DNA of 20,277 bases. Source: an uncultured Collinsella sp. Its GTDB lineage: Bacteria > Actinomycetota > Coriobacteriia > Coriobacteriales > Coriobacteriaceae. The position numbers were made by a program, and so were the translations under genes. The stretch is from contig UQNB01000035.1 of assembly GCA_900542235.1 (NCBI GenBank), forward strand, positions 1 to 20,277. The letters are read 5' to 3'. How positions within the stretch are numbered: position 1 is the first letter of the stretch; each line of letters starts with the position of its first letter. Shown here piece by piece: positions 1 to 5,282 of the stretch. Under the pieces are notes generated by a model. It was given only the letters and a program-made list of their open reading frames with translations. It was not told the DNA's origin and did not search any database.

Positions 1-22
1 CGCGCCGGGGATTTCCGGCGCG
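1..22 (-). terminator. GC-rich hairpin after the dehydrogenase gene
   Basis: CGCGCCGG and CCGGCGCG form a perfect 8-bp stem around a 6-nt loop, about 50 bp past the stop codon of the minus-strand dehydrogenase. A terminator on that strand would need a U-run just beyond position 1, which lies outside the window, so this is only a candidate. Confidence 0.35.
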
Positions 23-71
23 GCCCGCTTAGTATCGCGTTTGGATTCGCAAGGTTTCGGCAGCCTACGGC

Positions 72-1049
72 CTACTTTGCGTCGTAGGCCTCGGCATCCC
101 ACCAGTCGAGCTGGGCGATGTTGTCGCGGATATGCTGGCAGCTCTTGTGGAAGCCCTCGAGCTCGTGCTCGGACAGGTCCAGCGTGTAGACCTCCTCGAC
201 GCCCTCGGCACCGATCACGCACGGCAGGGAGGTAAAGATGCCCTCTTCGCCATAGTGGCCGGTCATGAGCGTAGAGGCCGAAAGCACGGCGTGCTCGTTG
301 TGCAGCACGGCGGCGCAGACGCGCGCGGCGGAGTTGGCGACGGCGTACTCGGTGCACTGCTTGCCAGCGTAGGTCACATAGCCGCCCTTGCGCGCGAGTT
401 CCTCGACCTCCATGTGGTCAAAGGCGTACTTGTCGGGGTTCTCGGCCTGAAGCTCGTTGAGGCTCTTGCCGGCGATGGTTGCGGCCTTAAAGGCGGCAAG
501 CTGGCTAAAGCCGTGCTCGCCGATCATGTAGGCGTCGATGGACTTGGGGCTCACGCCGACCTTCTTGGAGATCTCGGTGCGCAGGCGGGCGGAATCTAGG
601 CCGCAGCCCGAGCCGATGATCTTCTTGGGATCGTAGCCGGTCAGGTGCCACAGCTCGGTGCACACGACGTCGCAGGGGTTGGAGATGCTCACGAAGATGC
701 CGTCAAAGCCGGCGTCGACGATGCGCTTGGCAAAGGTGCGGGCGGCGTCGGTGGTAAAGAACAGCTCGCCGTCGCGGTTGCCGGCGGCCAGCGCGACCTT
801 GCCGGCGGCGTTGACGATGACGTCGCAGCAGGCCAGCTCCTCGTAGTGGTCGTAGCAGTTGACGATCTTGGTGTTGTACGGGACAAACGAAAGGGAGTCG
901 CGCAGGTCCTGGACCTCGGACGTCACCTTGGCCTCGTTGATATCGCACAGGTACAGCTCGTCGGCAATGCCCTGCATAAGCAGGCTATTGGCGACATGTG
1001 CTCCTACGTGGCCCTGGCCGACCACACCGATCTTACGCGTCTGGTACAT
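72..1049 (-). CDS. NAD-dependent L-lactate / L-2-hydroxyisocaproate-type dehydrogenase
   Basis: A 325-residue protein of the lactate/malate dehydrogenase superfamily, which interconverts 2-oxo acids and L-2-hydroxy acids with NAD(H) in the cytoplasm. Visible motifs are the Rossmann loop GQGHVG (residues 11-16), Asp36 in CDIN consistent with NAD preference, SNPCDVV (123-129), the LDSAR substrate-binding motif (Asp152, Arg155) and the catalytic His179 in GEHG. The late EELARKGG stretch and its surroundings resemble L-2-hydroxyisocaproate dehydrogenases more than classic LDH, so the substrate may be a branched or larger 2-oxo acid. The start chosen is the ATG preceded by AAAGGA with 7-nt spacing; an upstream in-frame start 13 codons earlier lacks a ribosome site. 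A weak -10 (TACAAT, minus strand, about 1087-1092) would give a leader of about 30 nt. It is monocistronic and divergent from metA. The family is certain; the exact substrate is not. Confidence 0.93.
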   Translation of the reverse strand: MYQTRKIGVVGQGHVGAHVANSLLMQGIADELYLCDINEAKVTSEVQDLRDSLSFVPYNTKIVNCYDHYEELACCDVIVNAAGKVALAAGNRDGELFFTTDAARTFAKRIVDAGFDGIFVSISNPCDVVCTELWHLTGYDPKKIIGSGCGLDSARLRTEISKKVGVSPKSIDAYMIGEHGFSQLAAFKAATIAGKSLNELQAENPDKYAFDHMEVEELARKGGYVTYAGKQCTEYAVANSAARVCAAVLHNEHAVLSASTLMTGHYGEEGIFTSLPCVIGAEGVEEVYTLDLSEHELEGFHKSCQHIRDNIAQLDWWDAEAYDAK

Positions 1050-1260
1050 ATATGTATCCTTTCGGCCGAGTTTTTCGCGTCGAACCATTGTAGCGTCCTG
1101 CTGTCACTTTGCTAGGCTAAAGCGCCACAGATTTTTGGGACATGCCTTAATCTCTACTTTTGGAGTGATTTGGGCCGCTGGCGGCATCGCTGGGCGATGT
1201 GCTCGCGCGGATGGGGCCGGTCGTTGTACCATAGCTGCAACTGACTCGTAAGGAGCATCC

Positions 1261-2187
1261 ATGCCCATTCGCATCCCCGACGCCCTCCCTGCCGCCGCGC
1301 AGCTCGAGAGCGAGAACATCTTTGTCATGACCGAGTACCGCGCGCTGCACCAGGACATCCGTCCGCTGCGCGTGCTCATCCTCAACCTCATGCCCACCAA
1401 GATCGCCACCGAGACGCAGATCATGCGCAAGCTCTCCAACACGCCGCTGCAGGTGGAGGTGGACCTGCTGCGCACCAAAACGCACGAGGCCACGCACGTG
1501 AGCGCCGGCCACCTGGAGACGTTCTACCGCACGTTCGACGACATCCGCGACATCCACTACGACGGCCTGATTATCACGGGCGCGCCCGTGGAGCAGATGC
1601 CGTTCGAGGAGGTCGACTACTGGCCCGAGCTCTGCCAGATCATGGATTGGTCCACCACGCACGTGCACTCCACGCTGCACATTTGTTGGGGCGCGCAGGC
1701 GGGGCTCTACCATCATTACGGTATCCAGAAGTACGACCTGCCGGCAAAGGCGAGCGGCGTATTTGAGCATTATCTGGTGAAGCCGCAAAGCCCGCTGGTC
1801 CGCGGCTTTGACGACCGCTTCTATGCCGTGCATTCGCGCAACACCGATGTGCGCCGCGAGGACGTGGAGGCCGAGCCGCAGCTTGAAGTCGTGGCCGTGT
1901 CCGACGAGGTAGGCCTGTATATCGTCAAGTCGACCGACAGCCGTCGCTTCTTTGTCTTTGGCCATCCCGAGTACGATACCGACACGCTGCGTCTGGAGTA
2001 CGAGCGCGACGTGAAGCGCGGCCTCAACCCTCAGGTGCCGGCGCATTACTTCCCGGGCGACGATCCCGCTGCCGAGCCGCGCAACGTCTGGCGCAGCCAG
2101 GCTCAGCTGCTCTACACCAACTGGCTCAACTACTACGTCTACCAAACCACGCCCTACGACCTGGCCCGCGCCGGCGAGGAGCACTAG
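1261..2187 (+). CDS. metA: Homoserine O-acyltransferase MetA (probably acetyl-CoA-using)
   Basis: A 308-residue full-length MetA-family enzyme that activates homoserine by O-acylation, the first committed step of methionine synthesis. The nucleophile is Cys142 (HICWGAQAG). His235 and Glu237 (GHPEYD) complete the catalytic set at the positions used in E. coli MetA numbering. Residue 111 is Glu (TGAPVEQMPFEEVDYW). Family studies link Glu111 to acetyl-CoA and Gly111 to succinyl-CoA, so O-acetylhomoserine is the likely product. The start ATG has TAAGGAG with 5-nt spacing. No SAM-riboswitch-like structure is evident in the 211-bp divergent gap from the dehydrogenase gene. The gene is followed by a repeat array whose terminal palindrome ends in a T-run and probably terminates its transcript. 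Very sure of the family; the acyl donor is inferred from one residue. Confidence 0.96.
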   Translation: MPIRIPDALPAAAQLESENIFVMTEYRALHQDIRPLRVLILNLMPTKIATETQIMRKLSNTPLQVEVDLLRTKTHEATHVSAGHLETFYRTFDDIRDIHYDGLIITGAPVEQMPFEEVDYWPELCQIMDWSTTHVHSTLHICWGAQAGLYHHYGIQKYDLPAKASGVFEHYLVKPQSPLVRGFDDRFYAVHSRNTDVRREDVEAEPQLEVVAVSDEVGLYIVKSTDSRRFFVFGHPEYDTDTLRLEYERDVKRGLNPQVPAHYFPGDDPAAEPRNVWRSQAQLLYTNWLNYYVYQTTPYDLARAGEEH

Positions 2188-2230
2188 GCCGCTGTCGTGG
2201 CTGTGGCTGCGGCCGTGGCCGCCGCGTGAC

Positions 2231-2345
2231 GAGCGTGGAAATCCGGACACACGAGCGTGGATAATCGGACGTTTGCAACGTGAGCGTGGATAATCTCCCG
2301 TTTTTGGCTCACAAGGGGTCTCAAAGCGGGAGATTTTCCACGCTC
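2231..2345 (+). repeat. Array A of the 18-bp GAGCGTGG repeat with 64-bp terminal palindrome
   Basis: Units start at 2231, 2253 and 2282, so spacings are 22 and then 29 bp. The first two read GAGCGTGGAAATCCGGAC and GAGCGTGGATAATCGGAC. The third ends in CTCCCG instead of CGGAC and is matched by an inverted arm at 2327-2345, giving a 64-bp palindrome with one mismatch in 19 bp. The two spacers are 4 bp (acac) and 11 bp. The same unit, spacing rule and palindrome length recur at 3632 and 8471. No function is known to me. Confidence 0.9.
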
Positions 2346-2352
2346 ATTTTTT
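2281..2352 (+). terminator. metA: Probable intrinsic terminator of metA formed by the array A palindrome
   Basis: The terminal palindrome of the array (arms 2281-2300 and 2327-2346) can form a stem of about 20 bp with a 26-nt loop, followed directly by six T residues. The long loop is unusual for a terminator, but position and T-run fit. It may serve both as array end and terminator. Confidence 0.6.
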
Positions 2353-2553
2353 CTGCAGCTGCCGTACCGTCGGCATCATCACACGTTGAGTACATGCGGA
2401 CTACATCGCAAACTAGGTAGTTTCGAGCCACAGCATATTTTCTTTCAATGAAGTCGGTGGCTTTTGAGGCTCAAAATGTGGAGACAGGGACCTCTCGACA
2501 ACCGTTCTACCTGCAGATATAAGCCATTGGCCTAAAACATCCAAAACCGTCAG
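2347..2553. other. Non-coding gap after array A
   Basis: No credible gene is seen here. The only structure noticed is a short perfect inverted repeat, AAACTA-GG-TAGTTT, at 2410-2423. The sequence is less GC-rich than the flanking genes and probably holds the promoter of the AbiEi-like gene, although no convincing -35/-10 pair was identified. Confidence 0.4.
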
Positions 2554-2586
2554 GCATTTGGTCAGCATCTGGACAGCATTTGGTCA
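2554..2586 (+). repeat. Three tandem 11-bp repeats upstream of the AbiEi-like gene
   Basis: GCATTTGGTCA, GCATCTGGACA and GCATTTGGTCA lie head to tail without spacers. Copies 1 and 3 are identical and copy 2 differs at two positions. The 11-bp period is close to one helical turn, which would place sites on one DNA face. It lies 56 bp before the start codon of the downstream gene. A related but more degenerate series precedes the second AbiEi/DUF559-like gene at 19442. Confidence 0.8.
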
Positions 2587-2642
2587 GACTTCGCATGAAA
2601 CCGTCTGGTACGTTTGCGCCGTTCCAAGAGTTTGGGGGCGAC

Positions 2643-3605
2643 ATGGCAAACATGACGGCGAATCAAAGACTCACAAGTCACATTGAAGCATGCGAGCAGC
2701 AGATGAGCTGCGTGTACGCGCGCACGACGGCGGAGGCAAAGCAGATTGAACGGCGGGTGGCGGCGGGAAGTCTCAAGGTGGTCATGCCGGGACTGTATGC
2801 GCGTCCGGAATACTGGTCCGAGCTCAAGTTTCGGCAGCGTTATCTGCATCGGGTGCGGGCGCTTGCGCAAAAGCACCCCGACTGGACGTTTTGCTCCTAT
2901 ACGGCGGCCGTTGTCTATGGCCTTTCGGTTTCGCATGCCAATTTGACGCACATCCATATCGCCGCGATGCCGGCGCAATCGACGACGCCAGGCTCTCAAG
3001 TCGTTCGCCATCGGTATGCTTATCGGACACGGGCCAGCGAGATGGATATTGCCGTGACCGATATCGATCAAACGATTGCGGATTGCCTGGTCGATGCATC
3101 GTTTGTCGAAGGGCTGATCATTGCGGACTCGGCGCTCCATGAGCAGCTTTTGTCGAAGGAGCATCTTGTTGAGACGGTCGACAGGCTTGGCTTGAATCGT
3201 CGCGGTGTTGTGACGGCGCGCAGGGTCGCGCGGTGTGCCGACGGCTTGTCGGAAAACGGCGGCGAGTCCAAGGCGCGTGCGCTGATGATCGAGCGCGGCT
3301 GGCAGGTTCCGGAGCTGCAAGTTGAGCTGTTCGATCCGGTTGAGCCGGGAAGGCCGTATCGCGTTGACTATTTGTGGCGCGTGGGTGACCGGTTGATTAT
3401 TGGGGAGTTCGACGGATTCGTTAAAAGCGAGAAGGCGGCGGAGGAGGGCAAGCTCGCAAAGGCGCAATTTGACGAGCGCCAGCGTGAGTCGAGGCTTTCG
3501 ATGCTCGATAACTGCAAGATTGTGCGCTTGTGCTGGGATGACCTAAGGGATCCGACAAAGCTCGATCGTAAGCTCAAGGTTGCCGGCGTGCCGCGTGCCT
3601 GCTGA
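2643..3605 (+). CDS. AbiEi-like / DUF559-like protein with PD-(D/E)XK-type C-terminal domain
   Basis: A 320-residue protein with two apparent regions. Residues about 15-170 resemble AbiEi-type antitoxin proteins: a winged-helix-like start with VVMPGLYARPEYW, then HPDWTFCSYTAAVVYGL. Residues about 205-320 resemble DUF559/Vsr-like nuclease folds, with Glu208 in GGESKAR, Asp242 in RVDYLW, Glu255 and Asp257 in IIGEFDG, Lys261, and a late RLCWDD. These fit a PD-(D/E)XK active site. No partner toxin gene is adjacent, so a classic AbiEi-AbiEii pair is not supported. The start is uncertain: the ATG used follows a GGGGG stretch, and ATGs at 2595 and 2655 are alternatives. Two repeat arrays flank the gene, and an 11-bp tandem motif precedes it. 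The name rests on family memory; nuclease activity is inferred. Confidence 0.72.
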   Translation: MANMTANQRLTSHIEACEQQMSCVYARTTAEAKQIERRVAAGSLKVVMPGLYARPEYWSELKFRQRYLHRVRALAQKHPDWTFCSYTAAVVYGLSVSHANLTHIHIAAMPAQSTTPGSQVVRHRYAYRTRASEMDIAVTDIDQTIADCLVDASFVEGLIIADSALHEQLLSKEHLVETVDRLGLNRRGVVTARRVARCADGLSENGGESKARALMIERGWQVPELQVELFDPVEPGRPYRVDYLWRVGDRLIIGEFDGFVKSEKAAEEGKLAKAQFDERQRESRLSMLDNCKIVRLCWDDLRDPTKLDRKLKVAGVPRAC

Positions 3606-3631
3606 GACGGTTACAGGGTGTTAGGCTGCAC

Positions 3632-3797
3632 GAGCGTGGAAATCCGGACGGATGAGCGTGGGAATTTAGACGTGATTTGGTTGAGCGTGGATTTTCGGAC
3701 ACACGAGCGTGGATTATCGGACGTTTGAATAATGAGCGTGGATAATCTCCCGTTTTTTGCCCCCGAACAGGCCCAAAGTGGGAAATTGTCCACGCTC
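3632..3797 (+). repeat. Array B of the 18-bp GAGCGTGG repeat with 64-bp terminal palindrome
   Basis: Units start at 3632, 3654, 3683, 3705 and 3734, giving spacings 22, 29, 22, 29. The second unit is the most degenerate (GAGCGTGGGAATTTAGAC). Spacers are 4, 11, 4 and 11 bp. The last unit again ends in CTCCCG and pairs with an inverted arm ending at 3797, a 64-bp span as in array A. Several arm differences are G-U compatible. The array holds one more 51-bp composite unit than array A and lies between two convergent genes. Confidence 0.9.
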
Positions 3798-3803
3798 ATT
3801 TTT
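3733..3803 (+). terminator. Possible terminator of the AbiEi-like gene formed by the array B palindrome
   Basis: The terminal palindrome of array B (start 3734, end 3797) is followed by five T residues on the plus strand (3799-3803), about 130 bp after the AbiEi-like stop codon. The stem has one mismatch (C-A) and three G-U positions; the loop is about 25 nt. Confidence 0.5.
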
Positions 3804-3825
3804 GTGGGGTGCAGCGTGCCAGCCG

Positions 3826-4422
3826 TTAGGCGCTGATGATGTGGGGTAGCGGCAGGTCGTGGGCGTCGGTGGGGATGTGGTCGACGCGCTGTTCGTCAAA
3901 GGCGATGCCGACGATTTGACATACGGGCGAGAGCATGGGCAGGTAGCGGTCATAGCAGCCGCCGCCGTAGCCTAGGCGCGTGCCGGTGCGGTCGAATGCT
4001 ACGAGCGGCACGACGATCATGTCGAGAGCTTCGGCAGGCACGATAGGGAAGCGGCTGCTGTCGATGTCCGTGGCCGCAAAGGCCCGCGTGGGGTGGGCGA
4101 TAAACGGAGCCGCGTCCGCGTCGCCGGCAGCAACTGCCCGCATACACATGCGCTGGCCACAAGCTGCGGCGTCTGTTGCCGAGAGCATGCACGGATAGGC
4201 CACGCGCCAGCCACGTTTGGCGGCAGCTGCGGCAAACGCGGCTGAGTCGACTTCGGAACCCATCGCGGCATAGACGGCAACGGTGTGCGGCGCCGCGGCA
4301 TCCAAGCGGCCCAGCAGCTCAACCAGCCGCGCACAGATATCAGCAGACTTCGCCGCCCGCAAGTCCAAATCAAGAGCATCACGCCGAGCAATCACCGCCC
4401 GCCGCAACTCAGCCTTGTCCAT
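3826..4422 (-). CDS. 5-formyltetrahydrofolate cyclo-ligase
   Basis: A 198-residue enzyme that converts 5-formyl-THF to 5,10-methenyl-THF using ATP, returning the stored folate to one-carbon metabolism. Diagnostic features are the N-terminal KAELRRAVIARRDAL helix, VAVYAAMGSEVD (residues 48-59) and the nucleotide/phosphate-binding LGYGGGCYDRYL (150-161) followed by VGIAFDEQRV and IPTDAHDLPL near the C terminus. Length matches the family. The chosen ATG is preceded by GAGAGGAA with suitable spacing; a GTG start nine codons upstream is possible but has no better site. It is transcribed alone, convergent with the AbiEi-like gene, with array B between them. Confidence 0.94.
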   Translation of the reverse strand: MDKAELRRAVIARRDALDLDLRAAKSADICARLVELLGRLDAAAPHTVAVYAAMGSEVDSAAFAAAAAKRGWRVAYPCMLSATDAAACGQRMCMRAVAAGDADAAPFIAHPTRAFAATDIDSSRFPIVPAEALDMIVVPLVAFDRTGTRLGYGGGCYDRYLPMLSPVCQIVGIAFDEQRVDHIPTDAHDLPLPHIISA

Positions 4423-4452
4423 CCCGGCTTCCTCTCCCAAACCTACCAAAAA

Positions 4453-4533
4453 GGGACAGGTTTATTTTGGCAGGTTTTATCTGGGCAAATGTCGAAACCA
4501 CCACAAAGGTGCCTGTCCCCTTTGTGGTGGTTT
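4453..4533. repeat. Palindromic element (left copy) beside hicAB
   Basis: Perfect 15-bp arms at 4495-4509 and 4519-4533 (AAACCACCACAAAGG and its complement) enclose a 9-nt loop. GGGACAGG at 4453-4460 can alternatively pair with CCTGTCCC at 4512-4519, so two mutually exclusive folds exist. A second copy lies at 5233-5269. The element is REP-like in size and intergenic position, and may also end hicB transcripts, although the minus-strand U-run is short. Confidence 0.8.
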
Positions 4534-4550
4534 TGGCCCATGCGTTAACG

Positions 4551-4880
4551 CTATAACGCCGCGGCGATTGCTTCGGTCACAAACTTATTGAGTGACTCGC
4601 CCTTTTTTGCCGCCGCCAGTGCTGCCTGCTTGTGAAGCTCGGAGCCTGTTCTCACATTGAACGAGCCCTTAAAAGCCCGCTCTGGTTCCTTGCCCTTTTC
4701 GGCACAAAACTCAAGGTAATCGTCGACGGCGTCGTGGAAGCATTGCTCCACTTCTTCAGCCGTGGAGCCTTCAAATACGATTGCATCCCTAATGCCGGCG
4801 ACCATACCTGTTAGTACATGCTGCTCGGCATCGAACTCGACTGGGGCGAAATAGCCCTTGTATGCCAAAACGTTACTCAT
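4551..4880 (-). CDS. hicB: HicB-family antitoxin
   Basis: A 109-residue HicB-like antitoxin. Residues 1-60 match the partial RNase H-like HicB fold (YKGYFAPVEFDAEQHVLTGMVAGI, split here as YKGYFAPVEF and HVLTGMVAGI, then TAEEVEQCFHDAVDDYLE). Residues about 70-107 (FKGSFNVRTG, then LHKQAALAAAKKGESLNKF) form a ribbon-helix-helix DNA-binding tail, so it should bind both HicA and its own operator. The ATG used has GGAGG with 5-nt spacing and overlaps the end of hicA by 8 bp, indicating translational coupling; an in-frame start five codons upstream would lie inside that ribosome site. The gene order is toxin first, as is common for hicAB. Confidence 0.87.
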   Translation of the reverse strand: MSNVLAYKGYFAPVEFDAEQHVLTGMVAGIRDAIVFEGSTAEEVEQCFHDAVDDYLEFCAEKGKEPERAFKGSFNVRTGSELHKQAALAAAKKGESLNKFVTEAIAAAL

Positions 4881-5136
4881 GACTGCCTCCGACATCCTGC
4901 AGAAATCGAACGATGTTTCGAATTGTCTCCGCTGTCAATTCGTCAGATGGATGAGGCACGTGCATCACGAACATCCTGCCATCTGAGGGCCTGTAGAAGC
5001 GAACGCGCGATCCGGATGTCTTGCCTTTGCTGTCCATTTCAAAGCCATATGAGGCCATGACTTTTAAAAAATCGGCATACCGATACGTCGAAGGGCAGCT
5101 AAACAGTTGGGCGATGAGTTTATCGGCTCGAGTCAT
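4873..5136 (-). CDS. hicA: HicA-like mRNA interferase toxin
   Basis: An 87-residue protein with HicA features: an N-terminal helix (KLIAQLFSCPSTYRYADFLK), a central strand pair (GSRVRFYRPSDGRMFVMHVP) and a C-terminal HPSDELTAETIRNIVRFL segment. HicA toxins are small dsRNA-binding-fold ribonucleases that cleave mRNA and are neutralised by HicB. The usual GSH triad is GSR here (residues 42-44), so the canonical catalytic histidine is absent and the only central histidines are His59 and His62. The GSR form occurs in a recognised HicA-like subfamily, but its activity should not be assumed. The start ATG follows GTGAGG at short spacing, downstream of a good promoter with a palindromic operator. 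Confidence 0.82.
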   Translation of the reverse strand: MTRADKLIAQLFSCPSTYRYADFLKVMASYGFEMDSKGKTSGSRVRFYRPSDGRMFVMHVPHPSDELTAETIRNIVRFLQDVGGSHE

Positions 5137-5150
5137 CCCGCCTCACATTC

Positions 5151-5188
5151 TGCAACTATATTCTAGTTGCAATTTAGATCCGATGCAA
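5151..5188 (-). promoter_or_regulatory. hicAB promoter with overlapping palindromic operator
   Basis: Reading the minus strand, TTGCAT (5183-5188) and TAGAAT (5160-5165) are separated by 17 bp, a good sigma-70-type promoter 24 bp upstream of the hicA start. A perfect inverted repeat, TGCAACTA-TATTC-TAGTTGCA (5151-5171), covers the -10 element. That is where an autorepressing HicB dimer would be expected to bind. Operator identity is inferred from position and symmetry. Confidence 0.65.
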
Positions 5189-5198
5189 TCACCCATAC

Positions 5199-5232
5199 TA
5201 TAGAACATGTGTACGTATAGAACAAGTGTTCG
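5199..5232. repeat. Two tandem 17-bp repeats, each with a LexA-box-like core
   Basis: TATAGAACATGTGTACG (5199-5215) and TATAGAACAAGTGTTCG (5216-5232) are adjacent and agree at 15 of 17 positions. The second contains GAAC-AAGT-GTTC, a full match to the GAAC-N4-GTTC core of Gram-positive and actinobacterial LexA boxes; the first has GTAC for the second half. They lie just upstream of the hicAB -35 element. They could be SOS boxes or extra antitoxin sites. Confidence 0.65.
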
Positions 5233-5269
5233 AACCACTACAAAGGGGCCTGTCCCCTTTGTAGTGGTT
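5233..5269. repeat. Palindromic element (right copy) beside hicAB
   Basis: Perfect 16-bp arms (AACCACTACAAAGGGG at 5233-5248 and its complement at 5254-5269) enclose a 5-nt loop CCTGT and are followed by TTTTG on the plus strand. Compared with the copy at 4495-4533, a C-to-T change in the left arm is matched by G-to-A in the right arm, so pairing is preserved. It separates the M16 peptidase stop codon from the hicAB upstream region. Confidence 0.85.
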
Positions 5270-5282
5270 TTGCTTGCTGTGG

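Noticed and set aside
1089..1260. SAM or other riboswitch upstream of metA
   Set aside because: No multi-helix junction or conserved riboswitch core could be traced; a promoter close to the start with a short leader is more likely.
1147..2250. A 367-codon open frame antisense to metA
   Set aside because: Runs opposite a certain gene, extends across the intergenic repeat region and shows no recognisable motif.
2188..2642. Toxin partner gene for the AbiEi-like protein
   Set aside because: No open frame with a ribosome site or AbiEii-like nucleotidyltransferase motif occurs on either side of the gene, so a two-gene type IV system is not supported.
2562..3467. A 301-codon open frame antisense to the AbiEi-like gene
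   Set aside because: No ribosome site, Arg/His-rich composition typical of a mirror frame, and the plus-strand frame has nuclease-like motifs.
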